Assembly: GCA_021399445.1 (NCBI GenBank)
Contig: JAJTUQ010000004.1
Coordinates: 1,798,001 to 1,862,000, forward strand
Length of the DNA: 64,000 nucleotides
Direction of reading: 5' to 3'
Source: Xylogone sp. PMI_703
Lineage: Eukaryota; Ascomycota; Leotiomycetes
In this document: positions 1 to 11,919 of the stretch, piece after piece
Numbering within the stretch: the stretch's first letter is position 1
Layout: the number at the start of each line of letters is the position of its first letter
Position numbers and translations under genes: made by a program
The notes under the pieces: generated by a model
Seen by the model: only the letters and a program-made list of their open reading frames with translations
Databases searched by the model: none
What the model was told of the DNA's origin: nothing

Positions 1-1261
1 GGTGCCATACTTTACTTCGAACCGACGTCTATCAGACCGTCAGGCTGGCAAGAACCCCTAGAACGAGTCAAGCTCAAGATTTGAAGGTCCAAGAAAATAG
101 AATACCAACAAAGAGAAAAGATTTTTAGATCAGGCTCTCTGTTTGACCAAGAATTCCGATGCAAGTCCGGGAATATGTAGGGCTCAAGAATAGCAAGGCT
201 GGCGCTTAAGGCTGAATTCATAACTGCGTTGACGACTGAGTCAAGCCAAGCGACCTCGTGCATCAATCTTGATGCACGAACTGATACAGACGAGGCTCTC
301 GACATGTACTGGATAATATGATAAATCAACATAGGCTTTATGACAGGTATCATCTAGTATTGTCGTAAAGTCATAATCGCGACTCAAATGAAACAAGAAC
401 GCGGGTTATTGGGTAGGAGATGACACTTAGTGTAGTACAGTGCTAGGAAACCCATTCATTGCTTCTCTGTAAACTTCATTTAGCCTAACTTAGAAATATA
501 TATGTTCGAATTTGAACATCTTTACAAAATAAATGACAGCACCGTCATCAAATCACATCTCGGTATATTATCCCTAATGAAAAGAACGTGTCTTTGTTGA
601 GTGAAAACCATACAGTAGAAACCATCTCAAACTGAAAGTGATAAACTTACTAGCGTGTTCTTCGGATATTATTTGAAAGATACTATGAAACGGTATATGG
701 GGAGCCATAAATCCTACCTTTTCCCAAATGCAAGTTGGTGGAAAGTGATTCGTGGATATCATGGCATAGCCAACTATTGGGTCTACATTAGAAGGAGTAG
801 AAATACTAAAAGGACAGTAACACGACTCTCAGAACTCGGAGCTTCGAGGTATTATAGCCCTTAAGCAGCGATTGTTTTCCGTACAGCTGTAGATGGTGTC
901 AGAAACGAAGAATACATGGCAGCAGCAACGGGATCTATGCAACCCTTTCAAGTAAAGAAAAAAGTATATATGCGTTGCAAACTACAGAGAAAGCTGTGGT
1001 TTGTCCTTGGGTCCTCAAACCGATGACGCCTTCAGTTTTTAATTTCCCATATCCTCCAATTCAGCAACCGAGGATATATTCATTATTGACATATCTTCCG
1101 ATCCTACAAATCCCTTCCCCCTTATCAAATCATGCATGCATCATCTTCACCTTTGCCCAGAGCAAAAAAAGAAAGCCATAAAATTTTCCCCAGTGCTCCT
1201 TCTTTCTAATCCCAGGCAATTTTCCCACATCCCAACTTCCGTAGCTGTTTCGCGGTTGGTT
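1..1261. other. intergenic stretch, no supported gene
   Basis: AT-rich sequence left of the rps28 gene. Short open frames occur on both strands (for example 12-353 minus and 655-864 plus), but none resembles a family I know and none has supporting splice sites. The last few hundred bases probably hold the rps28 3' UTR. An edge-truncated minus-strand gene at 12-353 cannot be excluded. Confidence 0.5.
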
Positions 1262-1631
1262 TTATCTGAGACGACGGGCTTCACGCTCGGATTCCAAGAG
1301 GCAGAGGATGTCATCTTCACGGACTATAATGCGTGGGAAAGTGAAAGATTAGCCAATTCCGCTCCTGCCTTCCTTAATCTGGTTTGCAGGGAAAAAGTAT
1401 GTCCATACCTGGGCCCTTGACGTTACGGATGATGGAACGAGTCTGGTCGTCCATGAATTCAACGCGCACCTGGGTGACACCTCCACGAGAACCTATTTCC
1501 CCCAATTGTCAGCTATTTTCCCTTGCGCACGGTGCTGGACCAAAAGCTCAGGACGGGAATTCTGCCATACCGGTTCGGCCGAGGACTCGGGTGACCTTGA
1601 CGAGCTTGACGGGGGTTTTGGAGGATTCCAT
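1262..1631 (-). CDS. rps28: 40S ribosomal protein S28 (eS28), three exons
   Basis: The exons are 1631-1571, 1492-1409 and 1323-1262. Together they give 207 nt and a 68-residue protein, the usual length of eS28. It starts [20 protein letters not shown], continues with [16 protein letters not shown] and ends SEREARRLR, the hallmark of the family. eS28 is part of the small ribosomal subunit, on the head near the mRNA exit. Both introns have GT-AG ends; the first (1570-1493) has a good CTGAC branch site and the second is 1408-1324. The exons are too short to show as one open frame, so a simple ORF caller would miss the gene. The upstream frame also stays open for some codons, but the ATG at 1631 matches the family start exactly. 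I see no breaks or missing residues. Confidence 0.96.
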
Positions 1632-3075
1632 TGCTGCGAGTTGTATGGAGTTGGCTGGAGGGATGTGTAGAGGTTGCGGGAGATGTTGACCTTGCGATTT
1701 GGAGATGCGTTGGGGACGTTGTGCGAGATTTTTCCCTTCGCTTATCGGAAGCCCTAATGGTCGGTCTGTGTGGGGAAAATCTTTAATCCAGGCCGCCACG
1801 GCCGCCTACGTTTGAGAGCCTGATTATTATGGCATGAATGATGCTTTACAAAAGAACACGACAAAATCAAATACTCAAATGCACCAGTAACGTTATATTA
1901 ACAGAAAATCTAAAAGCTTATTATCCAGAAACAAAATTAAAATACAATAGTGAGAAGCATTCCCCACCGTCATCCTAGCCAAAAAAAAAAAATTTGAGAG
2001 CAAAAGCAAAAAACATACAACAGAGGGGATTCGCTGGTCGTCACCGACCCAACTACTAGACCTCCGATCTGAGGCTTATGTATGGCAGAGCGGACGGGAT
2101 GCCCAGTTTTCCTCAGTCTATGGTCGTATGTGACAGTAATTGCTTAAAATTGGTTTATATTCCACGCTCATTCCGCGACATACTCTGTAACGATTATAGG
2201 CATGTCTGCTGGAGGTCCATGCGAAGAATAGAATCAACGTCTCTACATCTTTGGAGGAGGGTGGTCAATGATAAAGAGAGTAAGCTCTTCTCTTTACTGT
2301 TTATTCTATTCATCATCCAGTGTTTAGTTTTTGAAGGGGTCTGTGGCATCTAGCCAAATAAATGTTCGCATCTAATTATTATCTGAACCCGTGTGGAATT
2401 TATTTTCTCGTTCCGAAAAAATATATAAATATTTGAGAACATTAAAAATCAAGACTGACAAAAACAACACCTATTCAAGTATCATGGCAATAATAGATAG
2501 CTAGCATTTCTTGATTTTCAAAAGTGATACTATTCTATAAACATGTGGACGTAGTTGAACATCGTGATCGGACAATATTTTGTTCATGGGATGTCACTCG
2601 CTCGCTCCAGTACGCCTCTTTGCGATCCGATATAGTATCACAAATACACCGTAGCTGCGTACTAACACTTTTGAAAGTACTCAATTGATCACATACATCT
2701 AAAGCTGCGCAAGAAGATACAAGAAAGTGTGCTGGCTTACTCGCTCAATCGCTCAGTTGTTCGCCACCCTGCTTGCCAGATGAAAATCCATGCACTCTTC
2801 TCATTCACCCACTCTCATCTACGAAAAGTCCATGCATGCCATTAAAAAATTATAAAAGTAGTAGCAAGAGTTCAACATCAATATCCCAATGTAACACGGT
2901 AGAAGTCCAAGAACAAATCAAAGACGAATAATTTTTTACTGCAAGTGAACGACTAGTCATATATCGGTTGATTCTTTTTTCTCAAATTAAAACACCATGT
3001 AACGTTGATATAAACCCAACCAAATGCCAAACAAAAATCCCAAGCAAACAGGGCACCTTTAACATATACATGTGT
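1632..3075. other. intergenic region between rps28 and the GH72 gene
   Basis: It contains the rps28 5' flank and the GH72 gene's 3' flank. There is a short A-run near 1981-1991 and AT-rich sequence with many stops. The open frame at 2078-2353 resembles no protein I know. I see no RNA gene or mobile element here. Confidence 0.6.
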
Positions 3076-5011
3076 TTACAGAACAACCATAGCTCCACCA
3101 AGGAAAGTCATTCCCAAGACATACACACCCATCAAGAGGGCTGATCCGCTAATTCCCTGTGGAGCGAATCGAGCGGCAGCGTTACCGCTGTGAGTAGAGC
3201 TGCTAGAGCTGGAAGAACCGGAGCTAGAGCCAGAGCCGGAACCTGAACCGGAGCCAGATCCAGAGCCAGAACCGCTGGAGATGCTGCTGGTAGAGCTGGA
3301 AGCGGCGGAGAGCAGAGAAGTGCAGCTTCCGGAAGGCTTGGAGGCTTGAACAATGGTTGCATTGCCACCGAAGTCGCAAGCATCAGCGCTAGAGCCTTGC
3401 TCCTTGTAGTAGGTGTCGAAAGCAAGAGAGAGTTGCTGGGTAGCATTGCAGCCAAGGTATGGGCCGTAGACACCCTTCTCAGTGTCAGCTGTGAAGCCAG
3501 CACATGGCTTACCATCGTTGTAGCCGCAGACGGTACCGAAGAGCGAGCCAATTGCCTCGTCCGAGATACCAGATTTTGCTCGGCAAGAAAGAGTGCTGAC
3601 CATGCAGTTGCAGAGATCCTCGTTGGGGGTAGGTGGGAGGTTGGGGCTGGAAACGGTCCAGTTCTGGAACACAGTTGGGCAGGACTGGAGGGCGGTGTTG
3701 GTGGGAGTGTAAGCAGCTGCAGAGACGGAGGATGGGGTAGCAGAAGCAAGTTGAGTGGACAGGGCGTTGAAGTCAGCGAGGGTCTTGATGGAGTTACCGT
3801 CAAGGGAGACGAGACCATAGTCGTTCTCCTCCTGGAAGTATTCGTAGACAATACCACCGCTGAAGACCTCGCTCATGTCAGGGCCGTAAAGGGCAGCGAC
3901 TTCAGTGAACTTTCGGCCAGCAGCACCACCACCTTGGGTGTTGCAACCGTACTCGCTGAAGAAGATGGGGATGGAGTAGTTGGAGAACTCAGCAGTGCGG
4001 TCCGCGTATCCGGAGGTCTCATAAGAGCTGTCACCGCACCAGGAGTAGATGTTGTATCCCCAGAAGTCTACGGCATCAGCTTGGTCACCGCAGTTGAAGT
4101 AGTCAGCAACATCTTGACGGATGTATTGGTCATCATCAGCAGCATATCCGACATAGAGGGTATCACGGTATTTCTTGGTCTTGATGTAAGACTTGCTGTC
4201 GCGAACGGCAGCCTTGACGAAAGCAGAAGCAGCAGTGTAGGAGGCGTTGTTGGTAACTTCATTGCCAGCAAAGAAGCCAATGACATTGCTGTAGGACTGA
4301 AGGGAGTCAATGACCGAGGTATAACGATCGTAAAGCTCAGTGTTCCAGGCAGGGGATTCTCTATTAATGGACAGGTTGGGCTCGGACAAATCGGCAATGA
4401 CATAGATGCCGGCAGCAGCGAGCGAAGCCATGCAGTCATCGTGGTTCTGGGTGGGATCAACAGCGTAGACACGCACGACGTTGGTCTTGAGCTTCTTCAT
4501 GAAAGGGATATCACGGGAGCAGCCGGCGCCATCAGCGAGAGGGTCGGAATACTGGGTGTTGGTGTCGGTGGTAGCACCGCCGGCACCGCCAGTGCCAGCA
4601 CCTTGTTGGTAGGCGACACCTTTGATGAAGAATTGGGTACCGTTGGGCCAGAAGAATTTGGAGCCCTGTGAGATGAGTTAGCAGTCAAGTGAGGGGATTA
4701 AAAGTAAGCATGCGATTTGAGTGATTGGAAATGAGCTAGGAGGGACGGCGGAAGAGGCTAATCCAGAGATGCCAGAGAGATGATGATTCACTAGCGGCAT
4801 GCTACCAGTTTGGTGCACTATCATAGATGAATCCTCCCATTTCCAACATTGCAGGTGTTATATGCTCTGCCTTTGCGCCTGTCCCTCTTCTACTACTGTG
4901 CGCAATTGCGTATGAAAGAAACCGGGATCGACGCACCTTGACTTCGATGGAAGGAACGCTCTGGGCTGACGCGCCCAGGGCGAGCAGCGACAAAGCTGCG
5001 AGGTACTTCAT
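3076..5011 (-). CDS. GPI-anchored 1,3-beta-glucanosyltransferase, GH72 with X8/CBM43 (Gel/Gas family)
   Basis: The exons are 5011-4937 and 4665-3076, giving 554 residues. The protein starts with a signal peptide (MKYLAALSLLALGASAQ), followed by the GH72 domain. The two catalytic glutamates are visible: E161 in FAGNEVTNN and E263 in FFSEYGCN. A cysteine-rich X8/CBM43 domain at about 377-465 begins LCNCMVSTLSC. A Ser/Gly linker with a Gly-Ser run and a hydrophobic C-terminal tail suit GPI attachment. Enzymes of this type cut and re-join beta-1,3-glucan chains at the plasma membrane and cell wall during growth. The single intron is 271 nt, much longer than the others here, with GTGCGT and a CTCACAG acceptor. 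An in-frame ATG at 5059 would add 16 residues before the signal peptide, so I prefer 5011. It is the gel1/gel2-like type; the exact paralogue is not settled. Confidence 0.95.
3222..3278 (-). repeat. Gly-Ser coding microsatellite in the GH72 linker
   Basis: A degenerate hexanucleotide repeat encodes about eight alternating Gly-Ser pairs within the Ser-rich linker before the GPI signal. The codons differ between units, so selection on the protein rather than recent slippage may keep it. Length may vary between strains. Confidence 0.8.
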
Positions 5012-6800
5012 GGTGAGTGTGTTGAGGAAGGAAGAATCAGAGTTATCACCGTCCGTCAAGGAGCGGTTTTCTCGTGGGTAGGTAGAATTGGGGGGTTGGA
5101 TTCGAGAAGTTGGATTAACGACAGATGGAAGTATAGAAGCGCGTTTGGATCAACGAGTGGAATGCTGCAGCACGGAGAGTGAGCAGCGTTGGAATTGTTC
5201 TTGGAAAAAAGTGGAAGGGAGAAAGAGGAGGGAAAAGTTGAAGATGAAGGGATGACGGAATTGATGGGAAATCAAGGAAGAGAGAGGAAAGGGACAGCGC
5301 TGGAGGAAATAATAAGACGAAGGCGAAACGAAAGGAGGTGGAGCGTTGCAGCCGGCCAAATTGGGAGGCTCGTGTTTCTCTTGGCTGCTCTGGTCGCAGC
5401 AGGGTTCGGCTGGCCCGGCTGTGGATTCGTGACGCGTGTGTCGCTGGAGCGCGCCGGGGTGCTCATTGGCTGGCTATGGTCAAGCTCGCTGAATCTTGCT
5501 CTAGCCGAGAACAGTTGGCATTGACTGGTTACCATTGGCTGCTACTGACTGCGCTTGTTCTAATTGGATGTAACCGAGCCAGCCAAGCGAAGGGGCGTGT
5601 AGCCAGAAACAGCTAGCCCAATGCTGCTGCTGCGCCTCAACCCCTTTTTTTGCTTCTCCTTCATCCTCGTCAAGTCGCGGGGAGGAAATGCTTAGCCTGG
5701 AGGACAATCACGTGAATCCAATTGCATACTTGTATTCACAAAGATTTATGAAAATTTATTACTTCTCGGTGCAATTGTTATAGTGCTTATGTATGGTTCC
5801 CTCATGTTTGTAATGCACAGTGCACATTATGCCGCTTTTATGCATAAATATATTTTAAGAAACACGATGTTCATGCGTGATGCAATTGTCTGAGTTGTGA
5901 AAAAAGCTTGTTTTGTGCACCCTTTCCTTGCTCTCCACACAATAGATATCACCGGCCGTTGGCCCGTTACACACTGATGGATACCGTGGGAGCGTGAATA
6001 CGTATGCTCTCCTCCACCGCTACAGCCAGCACGACCTGTACGAGTATTGTATTGTTGAGGGTCATGATTACCGTACTATTCGTACTTGATACCCCTCATA
6101 CCTTCCCACTGGAGGCAGTGCTTGGTGCAGTCTAACTCACTTTGTTGTACGATGTCGCGCATGTACGAGTTCGTCCAACCAAGCTTTGATCTGCGCATCC
6201 TGAAATTAAATTGGACCCTGAAAAAGCTTCGATCGCCCGGAGAAAAAGGGAAGCGCTTCAAGGTACCCGGGAGGACATCAACGGCTTCTACCTCCGTACG
6301 ATTACGGTACATATATTGACGGTGAGGCTATTCCGTTTCGTTTACGGCCTGCAGATATTCCTGCATGATGTATGTCCAATATCTGTCGTTTATATCAGCC
6401 CTGCAGCATCGTGCTGTAAACCGCGTAACAGGTGCGATAAATGTCATCCTATGTACCAGTACGCAGTGCCTTACTCACGTGCTTTACCTACTCCTCCCTG
6501 GTTGCAGGTAGAGCAACGATGCGATCACTTGTTGTAACAAGTATATACTCCAGCTTTCATATTGAATTTGCTGCATTGTTATAGCAAGATAGTCTTTGGT
6601 TTGCCGGCAAGCGTGATAATCCGGCGGCCTGCATCTTGTTGACCTGTAAACACATCGCGCTTAAGTCGCTTGGTTCCTTCCCGAAGAAATGGACCTTTCT
6701 ATGGGAATTCTAATGGTAGCGACCACCTCTTCATTTTGAGCGTGTACTACAGGTTGCATCACATACTCACGTTCTATCTTGTCATTTTGGAATTCGCACC
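5012..6800. other. long intergenic region (GH72 promoter side)
   Basis: The 5' flank of the GH72 gene. A GC-richer block at about 5330-5660 is followed by AT-rich DNA. Open frames such as 5189-5524 and 6211-6537 look like chance frames. I recognise no coding sequence. Confidence 0.55.
5465..5567 (-). promoter_or_regulatory. three CCAAT boxes upstream of the GH72 gene
   Basis: ATTGG occurs on the plus strand at 5465-5469, 5534-5538 and 5563-5567, so CCAAT reads towards the GH72 gene, 450-560 bp before its ATG. CCAAT boxes are bound by the HAP/CBC complex in filamentous fungi. The clustering is seen; function is inferred. Confidence 0.4.
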
Positions 6801-9800
6801 ATGCCGAATCGTTTCTGCCCTCTTTGTGGCGTGCTCATGAGGGGAAGACGTCCACGTGAATATGCAGCCAGAGATCCCCCTCTTCAGTGGTTTGATAATG
6901 TCCGCGCCGGTAAGCCCCCATAAATGGAGCCCAAAGGTAAACATCTTGAGATCCATTACTGATTTCCTGTCTTACATCTGTGAAATCTGTTCGTCCACGG
7001 GGACAGATAACCCATACATTACTGGGGTGGGCTATTTATTACTTGGAGGCCGTCAACTTACGGCACCGGTAGATGCGGCAGCTACACACAGTGACAATGA
7101 TGTCCCCATGCAGGAATTCACACTTTACTACCTGAGCTCCCTCTACTGGGTGTTTCCTCTTCATGATGCTTGTTGGAGACTGTTTTTGCTTCAAGTCTCC
7201 AGCACAGATCAAGTTGAGCCGGCAGTAGTGAAATGCTTATTTAGACTACTCATTTCTTCGTCCGTAGACAAGAATGGATATCAATCTTTCCGCCAAGATC
7301 TTGGTGGTGCAAGCAACTTTCAATGTCCATTTGATGATCCGATATCTTCCTGCCTGAATACGCCCTGGGCATTTATCTACGAAAATCCTCATCAATCTAT
7401 AGATATTTCCACACTAGAGCCGGAAGCGGACATGGAGATCGAGGCACTACTAGCTCAGCCGGACATCGACCTGTCTGATTCTTCAGTCGAATATTTTAGA
7501 CGGTTTCCAAGTGAAATTATAGATACGATCTTAATCCACTCATCGTCGGGTGATATACGACAAGCCAGGCTTGCCTCAAGAACAATTGCTCGCGCATCAA
7601 ATGTCAAAAGTCTACCACAAATTTTCTGGAAAAGCAGATTTGAGACCCAGTTCGAGATGGCATTTACATCGCATTTGACCATACTTCCGGAGCAATGCAC
7701 AGATTGGCGGCGTCGATATTTTCTAATTCAACTCGCCTTGTCCAAACCAGACAAATTTCCTTCATTACAAATCGGAAGCGCATATGGGCATTAATGGATG
7801 AGGTTGCTAATGTCGTTCGCTTGTTAATACAATCTGGCGGACCCAAAGGAGTGGATTTCTATGGAAGCAATTCAGTGGATATCCTTGCGAATGCACTCTC
7901 AAAGCCTTCCGCTAATGTGGTGATAAGTGGAGACCTGAACGGAGATAGTGATATGACTCTCTCTAGGCCGCACAGTCGAGGCTGTAAAGAGCTTGAGAGA
8001 AAATGGGTCACGGTTCCTATTGTACCCAGTTACTCCATTGGTATAAGCACTCTGGTCCTGGAGAACAGGCGATACATATGTGGTCTACGGATTTTCGGCA
8101 TCGATTCTGATACACCGGAATACGATACTTTGATGGGATTGAGAATACCAGAACATGAGTCAAATTTCACACTGCCATCCACAGACAAGTTAATTGGGGT
8201 AGAAGTAGCCATAATCTGTACAGGTATTGTTTCTCTGAAGTTCATTACGTGTCATGAAGGGAACCAAAGGATATCTGGATGGTTCGGGGAGCAACATCCT
8301 GGAGACTTTGCAGGAGTAGGCTTCTCTCAACTTTTCACTGAGCAAGGAGCCCGTATCTGTGGTTTCATTGCGGGTCTTGATGTTTGTATATCCAACCTTC
8401 CAATTATCTTCGTTGAAAAATAACAGCGGGGCTAATTTCTATACAAGCCTGCAAATTTGTTTCTTTCTCGCTCTTACAATGCCAGAATACCTCGTCAGCC
8501 GGGCCAGCCAAATTCATAAGGCCTAGGATATACGAAGGATATATCTGGAAGCCACGAATACCTCTACATATAATGACCCCAAAGCAATTATATCCTAGTC
8601 TTGAAGGGACGTCGCCTCAGCTCACTTTTTTGAATATTGACTTTGGCGGTGTAGATGGTCGCCATTTATGCTTCTTGACACGAATTTCAGTCATTGTAGA
8701 TGCAGAATTGGGTGGGATTGTCAGCATGGAGCTTCTATATAACCAAACCATCAGAGGCATATGGGAGGCTAGATGGCATTGAAAGATCATTCATCATTGA
8801 TGGGCCTAAAAATGAGCGAATTATTCAGATTGATATGAAAATTGATAAGGATTCGAGGGTGAGATGGCTTGAGGTAGGTTGTTGTTATCCGAATTTGCTA
8901 GGTATTTGGATTATGTGTTTTGGATGCCTTGTAATGCGATTTAACGTTACTGGTGACTAGTTCTACACGAATTTCGACCAGGAATTTTGTTCTGATTCGC
9001 CAGGAACCCCGGTAGATGCTGATGAGAATACTGATCGGCCGTATACAACTACCTTGAAAGTAGATCCAGGTCGAAGTATCATTGGCTTTATAGCTACTGA
9101 GGGAGTAAGTTAATTAACTTTAGAGAAGGAGTTCGATCTAATAGTCTCTTTTTAGAAAGGCAACGGCGCTTTTACAACTCTCAGCATTGTAACTCAAGAT
9201 TGCGATGATACTTTGTCTACTGATACCGAGATCCTCCGGAGATCCGGGAACACCGCTGTCCCTGACGCGGACGTTGGGCGTCATCTTCTTACGGGCCGTG
9301 AGAGATTAGATTGTGCAATGTCAAACGCATATGCATCTCTCAAGGCCTTGAAGGTAGACCATGGGGGCCGTCGACTATATGTGGTATCTGGCTTGACTAC
9401 TGGGATTCTCCTCGCCCTCGGATTGCAGGACAGTGGCTCCTAGAACTTGATTCGATGGAGATTGATCGTAATGAAGAGATAACTGCTATTACATTTTGGA
9501 CTAGCCATTTGTATACGTCCGGGGTGGGGCGCGCGAAGTTAGGGCAGGTTGTAGGGCTGTATATCTCTACTTCTTTTGGCAAGTCAATTGTTGTAGGTGA
9601 AAGAGATGATAGTCGCTTGCTCGAAATTTCGTATCAACGTAGTCGTTTGCAGGAATTTGTATGATCCTCTCCTTACCGTTTGCATGGTAAATAGGATTGA
9701 CTGACATGAATACATAGTTAGCACTTTCTTGGTCCTATAATGCCAAGTGGGATCACCCACGTGTGATCACCCACGTGTGATCAGCACATCATTAGCTCTT

Positions 9801-10497
9801 AATGACCGGGGCCTCATGCAACCACGCGTCGAGCAAGCATGGCTTGTTCCTCTGGTCATTCCTTGGCAGGATACAGCACCGAGTGGCGAAGCTGAACGTA
9901 TCGAATCTATCACCACGTTTTCCATAGATGGCCTTATCATTAGTCTCAGTTTTGTATATTCAACGGGACGAATCCATCACATTGGCCCTAAAAATGAATA
10001 CAAAGGAACAGCAACCACCAAGCTAATGTTCAGACCAGATGAAGAGATAGTGTATCTCGAGATGGGATGGAGTTTGAAAGGACTCCATGAGATTCTGGTA
10101 TGCCCCACTGCGATGCCTCCAGTGTTTTTTTGACTATATATGCTTAACCGCTAAAAATTTGGATTAGTTTCGAACCATTCCTGCTCTTTCTACCGTTCGT
10201 AACGATACACTGTATTCGAGCGAGATCCCAGGTGAACGGTTCCTCACAGTCAATAGCGAGAGTACCAGGACGGACGAAGTGGAATCTTACTGCCTCCGTT
10301 ATACGCCCTCCTCTGGTACCGAAGAAATCGTAATTACAGAAAAATCTGGCGAGAAGCCCCGAGACACCTATATAGAATCTAGAGGACAGCGGCAGCTTCT
10401 TTTCAATTGTCCACAAGGTGCCAGGTTTGCAGGACTATACGCTCGTGCGTCACATAGATGGATTCGTTCGGTAGGAGTTATTTATGAGCCAGTTTAA
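6801..10497 (+). pseudogene. F-box-like fungal protein (DUF7600-type), disrupted reading frame
   Basis: It begins MPNRFCPLCGVLM, a CxxC start typical of a fungal family with an F-box-like segment (here FRRFPSEIIDTILIHSSSGD) and C-terminal repeats. I recall the family as DUF7600, but am unsure of the number. Exon 1 is 6801-6909 and an intron follows to 7006. The frame then breaks at an AAA run near 7769-7771 (one base short), again at about 8735-8765, and at the G-run 9363-9367. A 14-bp tandem duplication at 9751-9778 adds a fourth break. Around these breaks the coding sense and splice sites are well kept: introns near 8381, 8876-8960, 9107-9170, 9660-9718 and 10099-10167. The last exon ends SVGVIYEPV at 10497. 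Either this is a young pseudogene or part of the damage is assembly error; the duplication is hard to explain as a base-calling error. Function in the family is unknown. Confidence 0.7.
9751..9778. repeat. 14-bp tandem duplication causing a frameshift
   Basis: GATCACCCACGTGT occurs twice in a row (9751-9764 and 9765-9778), followed by GATCA. With one copy the frame reads KWDHPRVISTSLALND, as expected for the family. With two copies it stops after a few codons. The unit also contains inverted GATCAC/GTGATC halves, which may have favoured slippage. Confidence 0.9.
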
Positions 10498-10950
10498 TGA
10501 ATAGTGACTCTGATATTTTATACCACATCTCCTTGAAGCGTGTGATGCTTTACATATGGTACAGCCTCACGTTGACTCTCATACTCTGTCCGGTCCGTTC
10601 AGCCGTGTATTACATAAGCCGCCCCTTATCGCCTCCTTATCGGGGCTACTTGCCCCTCCACCCAACTCCACCAGAGTGGTCCCTCTGCCCTCCTGCTAAG
10701 GCGGGTAAATGGATAAAAGCGCAGCCTCATGTTAGTCGGCTGCTTCACCTCGTGGCTATTCAGCCTGGTATTTAACAGACTGACCTTCCCCCAGCAGCAG
10801 TGCCCAATTGCTCTCCAACAAATCTCGTACGACTCTCTGAACTGCGTCTGCGGACACTTCAAGCTTTGTCTTCTTCATCAGTGATAGCAAGAAGGGAAGA
10901 GAATACAAAAAGAGAAACACCCAGCTAGACACACATAATTGGCCACCATC
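10498..10950. other. intergenic region before the GH43 gene
   Basis: Promoter and 5' UTR of the GH43 gene, with C/T-rich stretches (about 10620-10690). The ATG at 10951 sits in a CCACCATCATG context. I see no other gene. Confidence 0.6.
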
Positions 10951-11919
10951 ATGTCCTCCAAGCCTCTCGTAACCCACCTCTACACTGCGGACCCATCCGC
11001 TCACGTCTTCAACGACAAGCTCTACGTTTACCCCTCCCATGACCGCGAGACGGACATCCAAGACAACGACAATGGTGACCAATACGACATGGTCGACTAT
11101 CACGTCTTTAGCCTGCCCAGCATCGACGGCGAAGTCACCGATCACGGCATAGCCCTGAAGCTTGAAGACATTCCCTGGGCTCAGAAGCAGCTCTGGGCTC
11201 CCGACGCCGCGACCAAGAACGGCAAGTACTACTTGTACTTCCCAGCCCGCGATCACGATGGCGTGTTCCGCATTGGCGTGGCTGAGGGCGACAAGCCCGA
11301 GGGACCCTTCAAAGCTGATCCCGAGCCTATTAAGGGCAGCTACAGCATTGACCCGGCCAGCTTCGTCGATGACGATGGCCAGGCATATCTTTACTTTGGT
11401 GGCATCTGGGGTGGTCAACTGCAGTGCTGGACAACAGGTTCATTTGACCGCGATGCATACAAGAACATGGAAGCCTCGACCGGCAGTGCGCTCAGTCCCC
11501 GCGTAGCCAAGTTGAGCGACGACATGCACAGCTTCGACTCTGAGATCAAGGAAGCAGTGATCCTAGACCCAGAGACCAAGCAGCCGCTGAAGGCTGAGGA
11601 CCACGAGAGACGGTTCTTCGAGGCGGCGTGGATGCATAAGTACAATGGGCTGTATTACTTCAGTTACTCGACCGGCGACACGCATTTTCTGTGCTATGCT
11701 ACGGGTACTAGTCCATATGGTCCATTTACATACAGAGGCCGGATTCTGGAACCAGTGCTGGGTTGGACGACACATCACTCCATTGTGGAGTTCAAGGGCC
11801 GGTGGTGGTTGTTCCATCATGACTGCGAGTTGAGCGGTGGTAAGAACCATTTGAGATGCGTGAAGGTTCGGGAGTTGTTTTATGATGCGGAGGGCAACTT
11901 GTCGACTGAGAAGAAATGA
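10951..11919 (+). CDS. glycoside hydrolase family 43 protein, intracellular
   Basis: A single exon of 322 residues. It opens with THLYTADPSAHVFNDKLYVY, the GH43 five-bladed propeller start. The three expected acidic residues are visible: D14 (general base, in TADPSAH), D134 (in SIDPASFVDDDG) and E224 (general acid, in FFEAAWMHK). Family members remove xylose or arabinose units from hemicellulose side chains. I see no signal peptide, so the enzyme probably works on imported oligosaccharides. Upstream the frame stays open only to a TTG, so the ATG at 10951 is the start. The length is near that of single-domain GH43 enzymes and the catalytic residues are intact. Substrate (beta-xyloside or alpha-arabinoside) cannot be told from the sequence alone. 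Confidence 0.92.
   Translation: MSSKPLVTHLYTADPSAHVFNDKLYVYPSHDRETDIQDNDNGDQYDMVDYHVFSLPSIDGEVTDHGIALKLEDIPWAQKQLWAPDAATKNGKYYLYFPARDHDGVFRIGVAEGDKPEGPFKADPEPIKGSYSIDPASFVDDDGQAYLYFGGIWGGQLQCWTTGSFDRDAYKNMEASTGSALSPRVAKLSDDMHSFDSEIKEAVILDPETKQPLKAEDHERRFFEAAWMHKYNGLYYFSYSTGDTHFLCYATGTSPYGPFTYRGRILEPVLGWTTHHSIVEFKGRWWLFHHDCELSGGKNHLRCVKVRELFYDAEGNLSTEKK

Noticed and set aside
12..353. 113-codon minus-strand frame at the left edge
   Set aside because: No family resemblance, no splice signals and AT-rich surroundings. It could be an edge-truncated gene, but nothing supports it.
3346..4671. 441-codon plus-strand open frame
   Set aside because: It is wholly antisense to the GH72 gene, whose protein has all family motifs. 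The frame follows from the codon bias of the real gene.
9360..9435. GTAGAC...TTGCAG considered as an intron to repair the G-run break
   Set aside because: Splicing it leads to a stop within a few codons and removes the family-like segment CGIWLDYWDSPRPRIAGQW.
10756..11418. 220-codon minus-strand frame
   Set aside because: Mostly antisense to the start of the GH43 gene; no resemblance to any protein.
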